Shown: positions 30,964-40,608 of the stretch, piece by piece
How the letters are laid out: the number at the start of each line of letters is the position of its first letter
Numbering within the stretch: position 1 is the stretch's first letter
Assembly: GCA_029261255.1 (NCBI GenBank)
Contig: JAJDBQ010000190.1
Span: 1 to 58,999 of the forward strand
Source of the DNA: Nitrospirales bacterium
GTDB taxonomy: Bacteria; Nitrospirota; Nitrospiria; Nitrospirales; UBA8639
Direction of reading: 5' to 3'
DNA length: 58,999 bases
The notes under the pieces: generated by a model
What the model was told of the DNA's origin: nothing
What the model saw: the letters and a program-made list of their open reading frames with translations, nothing else
The model's database searches: none
Translations under genes and position numbers: made by a program

Positions 30964-31357
30964 AGGTTGTGAGAGTCACGCTTTCTGGCTTGTCTATTGG
31001 CCCCCACAGAATCCTGACCAAAACTTCTCGAACTCTTGTCATGAGCGTATTCTGAATGTCTCGTTCCCAACGATAGGAAGGATAGCGAGTGCCAAAATCT
31101 CCAGTGGTCTGGCCAAGTTCGGGGATTCCTGCTAATTCGGTCTCGACAATTTTTTCTTGGGCCAGCAATACCCCAATGGTTAATTGTTCAGATGAAATAT
31201 GCACATTCACTTGGTGATGAATCAACGAGAGCATGATCGGGAAAGTTATAGCAATGATGGCAAGAGAAACCATCACCTCTAACAAGGTAAAACCCCTCCT
31301 CGATCTAAAGGCGCACGACCACTTACACTGAGATACCCTTCCACCGCCGTGGAACAT
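30947..31357 (-). CDS. gspI: Type II secretion minor pseudopilin GspI
   Basis: 136 residues. Prepilin site RRG|FTLLEVMVSLAIIAITFPIML with Glu5, then short globular domain with the GspI-like LLAQEKIVETELAG segment and a YRWERDIQ strand. Overlaps gspH by 35 bases; no other reasonable start lies between. Confidence 0.88.
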   Translation of the reverse strand: MFHGGGRVSQCKWSCAFRSRRGFTLLEVMVSLAIIAITFPIMLSLIHHQVNVHISSEQLTIGVLLAQEKIVETELAGIPELGQTTGDFGTRYPSYRWERDIQNTLMTRVREVLVRILWGPIDKPESVTLTTYVVTP

Positions 31358-31844
31358 AATGACCTTTCATAATCCGCACTGAACCGGTGATTGGATGAAC
31401 GAGCAGACTCAGCACGTCTTCCTGATTCATTAAATAGATCACTGTTGGCTCGATTCGACCAACAGGGAAAAATTGCATAAAGCGTGTATTGTTCCTGCCC
31501 TGCCCTCGATGACTCACAACAATTTCTTGAAATTGAACACCTTGTGGCAAAAATCGAGAAACTTGAAATTGCGTTTCCTGTGCCGGAACTTCAACGGCTC
31601 CCTGTATCGATGTAACCCAATATTGCCCTTTGGCAATATCAAAGTTCAACCGGTACATGAGCTTTGATGCTCGAGATTTCGCATGCAAGGCTTGGATCAG
31701 TCCACTGATTTGACGAGCGGCCCCATCAAGACTTTGTGGAAGGCCTATCTGTGGAATGCTGAGCCCCGCCACAACGATCAAGATCAAGAGGACGACGAGC
31801 AGCTCAAGTAGGGCAAAGCCATGATGACGTCTTGAGGATCTCAT
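31323..31844 (-). CDS. gspH: Type II secretion minor pseudopilin GspH
   Basis: 173 residues from the ATG at 31844; a GTG four codons earlier is possible but has its AGGG too close. Prepilin site HHG|FALLELLVVLLILIVVAGL with Glu5, followed by ARQISGLIQALHAKSRASK, typical of GspH. A gap of ~150 bases separates it from gspG, the longest gap inside the operon. Confidence 0.87.
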   Translation of the reverse strand: MRSSRRHHGFALLELLVVLLILIVVAGLSIPQIGLPQSLDGAARQISGLIQALHAKSRASKLMYRLNFDIAKGQYWVTSIQGAVEVPAQETQFQVSRFLPQGVQFQEIVVSHRGQGRNNTRFMQFFPVGRIEPTVIYLMNQEDVLSLLVHPITGSVRIMKGHYVPRRWKGISV

Positions 31845-31997
31845 GCTAGAGAGCACGCCCTGCGATATTCACATCTTTTATCAGTCCCACTCGTGCCCCC
31901 CACGACTCTCAATCAACATGGATCTTAAGAGGAGTCTTCCGCATCGATATCACACATTCAATGGTATGGCTTCGTACCCTGCTCTACTTCTTGCCGG

Positions 31998-32486
31998 CTA
32001 CCTGACATCTTCAATCCAACTAAGAATGTCCGCATTCTTTCCTTCTCCTCCAGGTTCGCCATCATAACCATATGAAAATAGATCATATTCTCGTAAAGAT
32101 CCGGAAGCGGTTTGTCCTCCAGGACTTAAATACAAAAATGGACGTTCCCAGGCATCAGCTGGAGGCGCCTTAAGATAACCACTCTCTTTCCAGTGGAGGG
32201 GAATTTTTCCGCTCGTCGGTTTGACCGCAAGGGCCTGTAGTCCTTGGTCGGTCGAAGGATAGATGCCGTTATCGAGATTATACAGTTGAAGCGCTAACTC
32301 GATGTTTCGGAGGTCCACGAGTGTTGCCGTGTGTTTGGCCTCTTCGGTACGGCCCATAATACGAGGGGCCACCATAGCCATTAAGATTGCTAAAATTGCG
32401 ACGACAACCATCAACTCAATAAAGGTAAAACCTCCATGAGAGGTCTTGCCCAATCGATGACACAACGCTCTAAATGCCTTTTTCAT
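31998..32486 (-). CDS. gspG: Type II secretion major pseudopilin GspG
   Basis: 162 residues. Prepilin site HGG|FTFIELMVVVAILAILMAMVAPRIMG with Glu5, and the GspG signature: LYNLDNGIYPSTDQGLQALAVKP, DAWERPFLYLSPG, and FSYGYDGEPGGEGKNADILSW with the Ca2+-binding loop. This is the main subunit of the pseudopilus. Starts one base after the gspF stop. Confidence 0.96.
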   Translation of the reverse strand: MKKAFRALCHRLGKTSHGGFTFIELMVVVAILAILMAMVAPRIMGRTEEAKHTATLVDLRNIELALQLYNLDNGIYPSTDQGLQALAVKPTSGKIPLHWKESGYLKAPPADAWERPFLYLSPGGQTASGSLREYDLFSYGYDGEPGGEGKNADILSWIEDVR

Positions 32487-32487
32487 G

Positions 32488-33741
32488 TTATTGAATGATC
32501 TGACTCATTTGGAATAATGGAAGCAATACCGCCAACACAATAAATAAGACGACACACCCCATTGCTAAGACTAACAATGGCTCAAGAAGAGAGATCCATT
32601 TCGTCAATGCCATTTCAACTTCGACATCATAGGCCTGTGCAATCTTGAGTAACATATTATCCAAATCACCAGTCTGCTCTCCAACTGAAACCATATTAAC
32701 AAACATCGACGGGATAATCTGAGTGCGACTTAAAGGATGAGTTAAATTTTGACCTTCACGAACCTGGTTCGCCGTCTGGTCCACAAGAGTCTCTAAAAAT
32801 TGATTATTTAAGACTTTTTTAGCGATATGAAGACCCTCTAGAAGAGGAATAGCACTTCGCAACAGCGTCCCTAATGTTTCTGCAAACCTGGCCAATGCCG
32901 AAAAAAGTAGGAGCTTCCCTATAACAGGTAATCCCAGAATGCGATGATCCCACCAATACCGTCCTTTTGATGTCGAAAAGAACCAGTAGCCCCCGGCCAG
33001 ACCGATAAGCAAGAGAAGGCTCAAAATCCATCCATATTGATTCATCAGCGAACTGATGCCGAGCAACATAACTGTTGGGAGTGGAAGGGCTTCCTGCTGT
33101 TCTGAAAAAACGACGGTGATTTTAGGAATGACAAATGTCACCAATCCGATGAGAATCAAGATGCCCACGCCTGCCAAAATTGCGGGATACATGAGGGCAT
33201 TCATAAGTCGACCATGAAGCCGGGCTTGTCGTTCGAGATAATCTGCGAGTCGTCCTAATCCCTCAGGTAATACGCTCCCCACCTCTGCGCCTTTAACCAT
33301 ATGGACATACATAGAAGAAAAGACTTGAGGATGAGTGGAAAGTGCATCACTCAAAGACTGCCCTTCTTTGACTGATTCCCGAACCTCAGATACCACGGCC
33401 CGAAACTCTTGGTCTTCTAGTTGTTCAACTAATATTGACAATGCCTGCAAAAGGGGGATCTTTGCTGCCAGGAGAATCGAACATTGTTTGGTAAAACCCG
33501 GAAGAGCTGAGGAATACCGAGATCCAAGGGAGATAACACGCGAACGTGTTATCTTGGCAGGTGACTGCGCGCGGGGTGTTTCCTCAGACAGTTCAATGGG
33601 AAAAATCCCGTCTTGTCGAAGCTTGCCCCTGGCACTTTTTGGCGTATCAGCATCAACGAGTCCGTGGGTGTCTTTTCCCTGATCGGTCACTCCGCTATAT
33701 CGATAGACAGACATAGGATAGTAAGGCGTCTCCTCATCCAA
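32488..33741 (-). CDS. gspF: Type II secretion inner-membrane platform protein GspF
   Basis: 417 residues with two repeated GspF domains, each with a cytoplasmic helical part (FTKQCSILLAAKIPLLQALSIL; FAETLGTLLRSAIPLLEGLHIA) and membrane helices near 180-210, 225-250 and 385-412. An alternative ATG at 33717 (MSVYRYSGVTDQG) matches the usual GspF N-terminus better; the given start is 9 bases after gspE. Confidence 0.95.
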   Translation of the reverse strand: MDEETPYYPMSVYRYSGVTDQGKDTHGLVDADTPKSARGKLRQDGIFPIELSEETPRAQSPAKITRSRVISLGSRYSSALPGFTKQCSILLAAKIPLLQALSILVEQLEDQEFRAVVSEVRESVKEGQSLSDALSTHPQVFSSMYVHMVKGAEVGSVLPEGLGRLADYLERQARLHGRLMNALMYPAILAGVGILILIGLVTFVIPKITVVFSEQQEALPLPTVMLLGISSLMNQYGWILSLLLLIGLAGGYWFFSTSKGRYWWDHRILGLPVIGKLLLFSALARFAETLGTLLRSAIPLLEGLHIAKKVLNNQFLETLVDQTANQVREGQNLTHPLSRTQIIPSMFVNMVSVGEQTGDLDNMLLKIAQAYDVEVEMALTKWISLLEPLLVLAMGCVVLFIVLAVLLPLFQMSQIIQ

Positions 33742-33750
33742 GGAGCCTTG

Positions 33751-35517
33751 TTAGGTTAAAACCGATTCCCTACCCTCATCTTGGAGGACGCGTACGACTT
33801 CCTCCGTCGTACTTTTTCCAGCAAGCACAAGTTGGGCACCCTCGGCCCACAACGTATTCATGCCATGTTGAATCGATGCAAGCCTGATTTGTGTTGCATC
33901 GTCTCGAGCCAAAGTCTTCGCGCGAATTTCATCATTCATCGTCAGCATTTCAAATATTCCGATACGCCCTCGATATCCAGTTTCGAGACAAGCGGCGCAC
34001 CCTCGACCACGATAGAAGTGGGAAAGGCTATCCCACTCTGACAGAGGGAGTCCTAATTTTCTCAGTTCAGCGGAATCAGGTGTATAGGGAGTGCGACATT
34101 CCGAACAAATCGTCCGAAGTAATCGTTGCGCCAATACGGCGACAACAGAAGACGTGATCAGAAACGGTTCAATGCCCATATCGATCAATCGTGTGATGGC
34201 CCCCGCTGAGTCATTGGTATGAAGTGTTGAAAAAACAAGATGGCCGGTCAACGAGGCATGAATCGCAATTTCTGCTGTTTCTTGATCACGAATTTCACCG
34301 ACCATCACGACGTCAGGATCCTGCCGAAGAATCGAACGAAGACCATTCGCAAATGTCAGGTTTATCTTAGGATTCACTTGTATCTGTCCAGCACCTGGTA
34401 GTTGGTATTCAACTGGATCTTCAATCGTTAAGATATTCCGTTCAGTTCCATTAATTTGACTGAGTGCCGCATAGAGGGTCGTGGTCTTTCCACTGCCTGT
34501 TGGACCGGTCACTAACACAATGCCGTGACTGAGATGGCTCTGCTGAGAAACCTGCTTAAACAAATCTTGAGAAAGCCCAATCGCTCCAAGTCCTAAGGCT
34601 TTATTATTTTTTTCCAGAATTCGGAGAACGGCTCGTTCCCCATATGCCGTAGGAATCACTGACACTCGGATATCAACTGATCTTCCAGCAATCCTGACGG
34701 CAAAACGCCCGTCCTGTGGCAAGCGCTTTTCAGCAATATCGAGTGTCGCTAAAATTTTGATACGTGAGAGAATACTGAGGTGCAAGCGGGCTGGGAGGGA
34801 TAAAATAGGATACAAGATGCCATCAATACGATAGCGAACAACAAGCTCTTCTTCATAAGACTCCACGTGAATATCGCTCGCTCGTTGTTTGACCCCTTGG
34901 AACAGCATGGAATTCACTAATCGAATAATTGGAGCATCATCATTAGTATCGAGGAGATCCTGCGGTTTTTCGATCTCGTGAACGAGATGATCAAGGGATT
35001 CTTCTTCTTGTATATTCTCCATTGCATGAACCGCATGATGATGCGCCGTTTGTTCATAGACTTGATTGATACCGGCAAGGACAATGTTTGGAGCGACAAG
35101 CACCATGTGGACCGGCTTGTGAAAAATCAATTGCAAGTCATCAGTTGCTGCATAGTCAAGGGGATCCGTGGACGCGACCGTCACGACCCCACCCTTTTCC
35201 CAAAGTGGTAGGAGTCGGTACTGCTTAGCAAATGCAATGGGCACTTGACTCACTAATTCAACATTAACCGCTTCGAGCGGTATGCGATCGAAGAAAGGGA
35301 GCTGCAATTGCTGACTCAGTGCTCTCACAACGGTTTCTTCGTTACTCATATGTAAAGACACACAGACCTCGCCCAATCGCTTTCCCTCATGGCGCTGTTT
35401 TTCCAATGCCAGCTCTAATTGAGTGGGCGACAAGCCAAAGTTATTGACGAGTAATTCACCGAGAAACGGCCGGGCTTGGCCAACATGAGAACGGACATGC
35501 GAGGGTTGCTTCTTCAT
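33751..35517 (-). CDS. gspE: Type II secretion ATPase GspE
   Basis: 588 residues. An N-terminal MshEN/GspE-N domain (FLGELLVNNFGLSPTQLELAL) is followed by the ATPase core: Walker A GPTGSGKTTTLYAAL, Asp box IEDPVEYQLPGAGQIQVN, Walker B-type DPDVVMVGEIRD and His box GHLVFSTLHTND. A zinc-binding four-Cys insert (CSEC...CAAC, TGYRGRIGIFE) follows. Powers pseudopilus assembly from the cytoplasmic side. Confidence 0.97.
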   Translation of the reverse strand: MKKQPSHVRSHVGQARPFLGELLVNNFGLSPTQLELALEKQRHEGKRLGEVCVSLHMSNEETVVRALSQQLQLPFFDRIPLEAVNVELVSQVPIAFAKQYRLLPLWEKGGVVTVASTDPLDYAATDDLQLIFHKPVHMVLVAPNIVLAGINQVYEQTAHHHAVHAMENIQEEESLDHLVHEIEKPQDLLDTNDDAPIIRLVNSMLFQGVKQRASDIHVESYEEELVVRYRIDGILYPILSLPARLHLSILSRIKILATLDIAEKRLPQDGRFAVRIAGRSVDIRVSVIPTAYGERAVLRILEKNNKALGLGAIGLSQDLFKQVSQQSHLSHGIVLVTGPTGSGKTTTLYAALSQINGTERNILTIEDPVEYQLPGAGQIQVNPKINLTFANGLRSILRQDPDVVMVGEIRDQETAEIAIHASLTGHLVFSTLHTNDSAGAITRLIDMGIEPFLITSSVVAVLAQRLLRTICSECRTPYTPDSAELRKLGLPLSEWDSLSHFYRGRGCAACLETGYRGRIGIFEMLTMNDEIRAKTLARDDATQIRLASIQHGMNTLWAEGAQLVLAGKSTTEEVVRVLQDEGRESVLT

Positions 35518-35591
35518 CTCATTGCGGGAACGTCATGTGTTGAAAGCGTTATGGCTCAAGAACGTATGCGGATGAGAATCTATTTATTTTA

Positions 35592-37046
35592 TTATTGAAC
35601 ATTCGAAACATCTTTTTCTTCTGATGTGATTTTCGGTAGCAGGTTCAACCTCTTTTGTTGTCCTTCAACGAGCTCCTGCATCTGGGCAGGCTGCTTAATA
35701 ATAGTCGGAGTCAAGAAGAGCAGTAAATTGAGCTTCGTTTTAGTGGTATTTTCTGATTTAAAGAGCCAGCCTAACAAGGGGATATCACCCAATAACGGAA
35801 TTTTAGTTTTTTCAATCGTAATATCTTCACGAATCAGCCCACCCAATGCCACTGTTTCTCCATTCTTCGCCATGATGGTTGTGGTGGCGGAACGCTTGGT
35901 AGTGGTCGGTCCAACGGCCACATCATTTCCGACTGTTTGAGGAATCGGGAGGACAGCCGTAATTTCCTGAATCACTTCTAAGCGAATCATATCGTCCTCT
36001 AACAAATGAGGAGTGATCTCAAGCGAGACTCCTACATCCCTACGTTCCACTGTTGTGAGAATACTTCCTGTTGCCCCCACGGTCCCGGACCCAGTCACAA
36101 AAGGACGGTTCTCACCCACACTGATTTTGGCTTTCACATTATCAAGGGTCAGCACTTGCGGCGTCGCTAAAATATTTGAGTCTGTAGCTGTCAGAAGGAC
36201 TTTGAGAAAAGCACGTAGATTCAGTTTTGACAAACTCACCAAGCCGGGATCCAATCCCGTGAAGGCTCCACTGATGGTCGCGAGTGTGGAAAGGGGTTCC
36301 GTATTGACTCCAACAATACCCGCGACTGAATTTTCCTTAAAAACGGAGATAGCTGTCGGGTCAGTGCCTAACTCTCGCAGGCGGTCCACTGCAATTTCTA
36401 AGATGACACCTTCGACATAGACCTGATGTCGACGAATGTCCATGGATTGAACAATCGGCTGCAGTCGTCGGTAATCTTTCTTAGTTGCCGAAATGATTAA
36501 GGAATTCGTCGGGGCATCAGGATGGATTTGAATGGGCGCTTCAAATTCATCCGCTTGGGTGACAGGGTGCTGATCAGGAAAGACTGGTTTTTTTTTGAGA
36601 GAAGAGGCTACCAGACTTGTCAGCGTCTTACTCGTTTCCTCCACATCAGCATTTTTCAACTTGATCACAAAAATCTCTCGTTCAGGAGGTGCCTGATGCA
36701 CTTGAACAATTTGAAAGACTGAACCTCTCGGAATGACCTTGTACCCCTTGAGTTGCAAGGCAGAAAGAAAGATGCGAAACGCTTCAGTCCGTGAAACTTT
36801 TGATGGAGAAAATAAAGAGATTTTCCCTTTAACTTTCTCATCCAAGACAAAGTTCTTACCCGTTAATTCACTAATAAATCGAACGAGAACGGTCAAGTCG
36901 ACATCTGAAAAATCAAGCGTAATACCTTGACGCTGTGGAGAGGATAGCCCTTTGGCCCAGTGAAGCTCAGGAAGGAAAACAACTAACGCAAGGAATAACA
37001 CAAAGACACGGGTGCGGTACGACCAATCACATCGGTTACGAAGCAT
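35592..37046 (-). CDS. gspD: Type II secretion outer-membrane secretin GspD, short form
   Basis: 484 residues, against 600-700 for typical GspD. Signal peptide (~13-32), N0 domain (~38-113, ITLDFSDVDLTVLVRFISELTGKNFVLD), a single further N domain (~122-215) that looks like N3 with its internal gap (IKLKNADVEETSKTLTSL ... APTNSLIISATKKDY), then the secretin core (VEGVILEIAV; ATPQVLTLDNVKAKISVGENRPF; GETVALGGLIRED; VPLLG-like PLLGDIPLLGWLF). Two N1-type domains appear to be absent and there is no clear S-domain for a pilotin. Confidence 0.93.
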   Translation of the reverse strand: MLRNRCDWSYRTRVFVLFLALVVFLPELHWAKGLSSPQRQGITLDFSDVDLTVLVRFISELTGKNFVLDEKVKGKISLFSPSKVSRTEAFRIFLSALQLKGYKVIPRGSVFQIVQVHQAPPEREIFVIKLKNADVEETSKTLTSLVASSLKKKPVFPDQHPVTQADEFEAPIQIHPDAPTNSLIISATKKDYRRLQPIVQSMDIRRHQVYVEGVILEIAVDRLRELGTDPTAISVFKENSVAGIVGVNTEPLSTLATISGAFTGLDPGLVSLSKLNLRAFLKVLLTATDSNILATPQVLTLDNVKAKISVGENRPFVTGSGTVGATGSILTTVERRDVGVSLEITPHLLEDDMIRLEVIQEITAVLPIPQTVGNDVAVGPTTTKRSATTTIMAKNGETVALGGLIREDITIEKTKIPLLGDIPLLGWLFKSENTTKTKLNLLLFLTPTIIKQPAQMQELVEGQQKRLNLLPKITSEEKDVSNVQ

Positions 37047-37058
37047 TCGCCATTCAAC

Positions 37059-37931
37059 CTATTGAATGTCATAATGCATGGTAATGTTTTGATTGTCCCG
37101 AACCACGTCCAAGTCCACGGCGGATTCGTGCTGGATTTGGCGTAACGCCGTCAATAAGGTTCCTGGGTCACGCAATGCAACCCCATTGATCGACTTCAGT
37201 TCATCGCCAATCTGAAAACCTAAGCGTTCAAAGATACTGGCGGACTCAATCACTTCAAACGAGACACCATCCATACCTGTGGCTGACATGAGCGGTGTGG
37301 CTTTCGCCTGTTGCAGAATTCGGGGAAGATTTGAAAATGCTTCAACGATTTCCCGTCTTGGCATGACCGTTCGTTCGTCTCTTCTATCTCCATAAAGTTG
37401 TAAAGCAGAACTTGATTGTGAAGCCATCGCTGTCTTCTTCATCCATCCAGCTTCTAACGTCGTGCGTTGACCATCATCGAGGGCAATGATCACCTGATGT
37501 CGATTAATCCGCACCAATGTTCCTACTTCTGGAATCGAATCACCTACTCGATAGAGTGACTGAGTGGCGGTTTGCAGTGATTTGATAATCGCATAACTCA
37601 AGGCCCTGTCCCCTGCTACGGTGCCGACTAACTCAACTTGGAGTTGTATTGATACGTTTTCACTCGTCACCTCGCTTGGTCTTGAGAGGATAGATCCGTG
37701 TCGATCACCAGGAAACACAGAGCTGCTTAAAATACGATTTCCGAGCTCTTGGGGTGAGGGTAAAGACGTGGCAACTGGGACAGAAATGACATGACGCAGG
37801 GGGCCGACTTTCGCTCCGATCGCCTCAGCCACAAAGAGCGAGGCTAGGTGAGCAAGCAAGAAGGCTGTTACCGCTAGCCATGCCAACGTTACGGTGACCC
37901 GTAGCCCTGGAGAAAAATGAAGCATACTCAT
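37059..37931 (-). CDS. gspC: Type II secretion inner-membrane protein GspC
   Basis: 290 residues: one membrane helix (~11-35), HR domain (~95-165; VQLELVGTVAGD-like VELVGTVAGDRALSYAII ... YRVGDSIPEVGTLVRINRHQVII), and a C-terminal PDZ-like domain (~205-290; GFQIGDELKSINGVALRDP). It bridges the inner-membrane platform to the secretin and is the first gene of the operon, with a promoter just upstream. Confidence 0.92.
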   Translation of the reverse strand: MSMLHFSPGLRVTVTLAWLAVTAFLLAHLASLFVAEAIGAKVGPLRHVISVPVATSLPSPQELGNRILSSSVFPGDRHGSILSRPSEVTSENVSIQLQVELVGTVAGDRALSYAIIKSLQTATQSLYRVGDSIPEVGTLVRINRHQVIIALDDGQRTTLEAGWMKKTAMASQSSSALQLYGDRRDERTVMPRREIVEAFSNLPRILQQAKATPLMSATGMDGVSFEVIESASIFERLGFQIGDELKSINGVALRDPGTLLTALRQIQHESAVDLDVVRDNQNITMHYDIQ

Positions 37932-37954
37932 AAAAACTCAGTAAAAATCAGCTC

Positions 37955-37983
37955 ATGCTATCGAAACCAACTATAACCGTCAA
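37955..37983 (-). promoter_or_regulatory. Sigma-70-type promoter of the gsp operon
   Basis: On the minus strand, TTGACG (37983-37978) and TAGCAT (37960-37955) are 17 bases apart. The start point near 37948 leaves a leader of ~17 bases before gspC. Confidence 0.6.
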
Positions 37984-38313
37984 GCAAATGAGAGAGGTAA
38001 AGAACTTGTCATATTCTCAAGACACGATACGGAAATTTCTGGTGTACGAATTGATTAAAATTACCGATAAGTCTATTACGATCTTGACTTTTTTTCACAA
38101 ACGCGCCACGATGATTTTGCTGTGATTCCAGAGGTTCGTTCATATCATTTGCATAGCCCGTAATCTGTTCGAAACAGGATAAAATGTCATCAAAACGTGA
38201 CGAGCAAAGGCCACAATCTCCCTTGTCTGGAGATTCAGACCGCTCAGTCCTTCCTACATGAGCTATATACGTAGAGTCTTCTGACTCAGTCCCAGCCAAC
38301 AGTCAGGTTTTTT
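37984..38313. other. Intergenic stretch between gspC and the kinase gene
   Basis: No convincing gene. It holds a possible plus-strand promoter, TTGATT (38051-38056) with TATTAC (38074-38079) 17 bases apart, about 230 bases before the kinase ATG. A 96-residue open frame on the minus strand has no ribosome site or recognisable domain and is probably chance. Confidence 0.4.
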
Positions 38314-40608
38314 ATGTCAAAACAAGTATTTTCTGAACGATTTGAAGTCCAAGAACTCATTGCCGAGGGGGGGATGGGAGCGGTCTATAAAGTCTTGGAC
38401 ACCAAACTTGATCGTGTGGCTGCGCTGAAAGTTGTCCACTCACACCTCAGTAGTGATGCGGATTTCGTCGAACGATTTCGTGATGAAGCCAGAAAGACCG
38501 CGCGTCTTCAGGGTCATCCGAATATTGTGCAAATTTTTGACGTGGCCAATGATCATGGAACTGAATATTTGGTTATGGAGTATTTCCCATCAACCAATCT
38601 ACGGGATCAACTACGGAGCCAAGGGAAATTCCCTCTTCGGGACGCCATCAATGTAACTCGACAAATTGCCCAGGCCTTAATGAAAAGTCACTCTTGTGAC
38701 ATTATTCATCGTGACATTAAACCCGCCAATATCCTTCTTGATAGCAATCAGTTCGTAAAGTTGACCGATTTTGGCATTGCCAAAGCGTTGAGCGACGCTC
38801 CCCTGACTTCAACCGGTCAATTAATCGGCACTCTCAAATATATGTCCCCAGAACAGGCGCGCAATACTATATTGGATGGGAAAACAGATCTCTATTCTCT
38901 TGGTATGGTGCTGTATGAACTGGTTACGGGCAAAAATCTCTGGAAAGATGTGCCCAATCTCGCCATATACGGCAATCTGCAAGCCGAGGCGACCATTCCT
39001 GCTCTAAATTTCTCCTCGGATGTCCCTCAAGGCATCCAAGCCGTGATTCAGGATCTGCTCCGCTTTGACCCCACTGATCGCATTCAAAATGCCGAGGCTT
39101 TGATTGCTCGTCTCGAGGATCTTCGAGAAATTTGGGAAGACCCAGATGCGACGATCGTGAAACCGAGAGTACAGGAACCAGAAGGTCTGGAAGACGATAA
39201 GACTGTGGCTGTTCTGCACCCGCCCTCATCTGGTCCGGCTGGCCAGAAACCTGGGAAACAACCTGAGAAGTTACCAAAACCGACAAGAAGTTCTCCATTA
39301 AAACCAAAGAAAATAGCTATTGAGGACGCACCTAGATCCATCGATCCCGTCGAGAGCAATACGAAAAAAACCATTCGGAATTCAGTTTTTGCCACAATTA
39401 TTTTACTGGTTATTGGTGGCTATTATTATGTGAGTACCCAATTAGATACTAACATTAATCAAAAGACAGATACTGTCACCAAGGTAATTCAAGACCAAAA
39501 GGCGCCACGAACTGTTACGCCAGAAGAAGTAAAAATCCCATCTCTCGACGGGAATCAGACTGCTACAGAAGAAGCTCGAGTGGCACAAGAGAAGGCTATT
39601 GCTACAACCAAAGCTGCCGAGGATGAAGCTCGGATGGCACAGGCTAAAGCTGCCAGCGAAGCTCAAGCCGCTGAAGAAGCACGAGTAGCTCGTGTCCAAG
39701 CTGAAGCCAAAGCTCAAGCTGCGGAGGAAGAGAGAGTTGCTCAGACGGCGGCTGCCGCGGAAGCTCAAGTCGCAGAGAAAATACGGATGGCTCAGGACCA
39801 AGCTGCAGCCGAATCTCAGGCCGATGAAGAAGCTCGAGAGGCTCAAGCTAAAGCTGCTGCGACAGCTAAGGCTAATGAAGAAGCTCGCATTGCTCAAGAA
39901 ATAGCTACCACTAAAGCTCAAGCAGCAGAAAAAGCACGAGTGACAGAAGCAAATACTGCTACTGCCCAGGCGGTTGAAGAAGCGCGGGTTGCGGAGGCTA
40001 ACGCTGCAGCCAAAGCTCAAGATGCCGAACAAGCTCGAATTGCGGAGGCAACGGCCGCGGCCCAAGTCGAAGCGGCCGAAAAAGCTAGGGCGGTAGAAGC
40101 GAAAGCCGTAGCCCAAGCCAAAGCTGCCGAGAAAGCCCGGGTTGCTAAAGCAAAAGCCGCTGCCGAAGCGAAAGCCCAGGTCCAAGCTCTAGCCGCAGAG
40201 AAAGCCCGCGCTGCCGAAGCAGCAGCAGCAGCCAAAGCCAAAGCTGCCGAGAAAGCCCGTATTGCTAAGGCCAAGGCCGCGGTCCAAGCGACTGAAGATC
40301 AGAAATTAAACACATTACTCGCTGAGCTTCAACGATCAATCAGCAAAAGGGATTTAAAAACTCTGAAAGCAATCAGCACCATGTCAACAAGCCGGCAAAA
40401 AATGCTCGAAAATCTCTTTGCAAGATATCAGACGATCGAAACATCAATCGGTGATTTAACGAAAACCGATGATAAGGCAACGGTCATACTTCAATTTACG
40501 AAATTTGTCAGACCCAATGGAGAAATCGTCCAACCGTCACGCTTCTTAAAGACCACCAATGTCGTCATCCCTAAAGAGGCAAATGGCTGGGGACTACTTA
40601 ATTGGTAG
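38314..40608 (+). CDS. Transmembrane Hanks-type Ser/Thr protein kinase with TolA-like Ala/Glu-rich stretch
   Basis: 764 residues. Kinase domain ~9-275: Gly loop IAEGGMGAVYK, Lys39 in AALKV, catalytic HRDIKPAN (Asp134), DFG at 152-154 (TDFGIAKAL), and SPEQ. A Pro/Lys-rich linker (~310-345) leads to one membrane helix (~355-373, SVFATIILLVIGGYYYV). Outside the membrane, ~240 residues (~410-655) consist of imperfect EARVAQAKAAAEAQAAE-type repeats predicted to form a long helix or coiled coil. A final ~100-residue domain follows, possibly SnoaL/DUF4440-like (not certain). The helix could reach across the periplasm as in TolA. The PP2C at 25459 is a possible antagonist. Confidence 0.92.
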   Translation: MSKQVFSERFEVQELIAEGGMGAVYKVLDTKLDRVAALKVVHSHLSSDADFVERFRDEARKTARLQGHPNIVQIFDVANDHGTEYLVMEYFPSTNLRDQLRSQGKFPLRDAINVTRQIAQALMKSHSCDIIHRDIKPANILLDSNQFVKLTDFGIAKALSDAPLTSTGQLIGTLKYMSPEQARNTILDGKTDLYSLGMVLYELVTGKNLWKDVPNLAIYGNLQAEATIPALNFSSDVPQGIQAVIQDLLRFDPTDRIQNAEALIARLEDLREIWEDPDATIVKPRVQEPEGLEDDKTVAVLHPPSSGPAGQKPGKQPEKLPKPTRSSPLKPKKIAIEDAPRSIDPVESNTKKTIRNSVFATIILLVIGGYYYVSTQLDTNINQKTDTVTKVIQDQKAPRTVTPEEVKIPSLDGNQTATEEARVAQEKAIATTKAAEDEARMAQAKAASEAQAAEEARVARVQAEAKAQAAEEERVAQTAAAAEAQVAEKIRMAQDQAAAESQADEEAREAQAKAAATAKANEEARIAQEIATTKAQAAEKARVTEANTATAQAVEEARVAEANAAAKAQDAEQARIAEATAAAQVEAAEKARAVEAKAVAQAKAAEKARVAKAKAAAEAKAQVQALAAEKARAAEAAAAAKAKAAEKARIAKAKAAVQATEDQKLNTLLAELQRSISKRDLKTLKAISTMSTSRQKMLENLFARYQTIETSIGDLTKTDDKATVILQFTKFVRPNGEIVQPSRFLKTTNVVIPKEANGWGLLNW

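Noticed and set aside
38009..38299. A 96-codon minus-strand open frame before the kinase
   Set aside because: No Shine-Dalgarno, signal peptide or recognisable domain; overlaps likely promoter sequence.
39442..40185. A long minus-strand open frame (247 codons) opposite the kinase's repeat region
   Set aside because: It is rich in Ser, Phe, Gly, Leu as expected from the antisense of an Ala/Glu/Lys-rich coding sequence, and has no ribosome site or domain.
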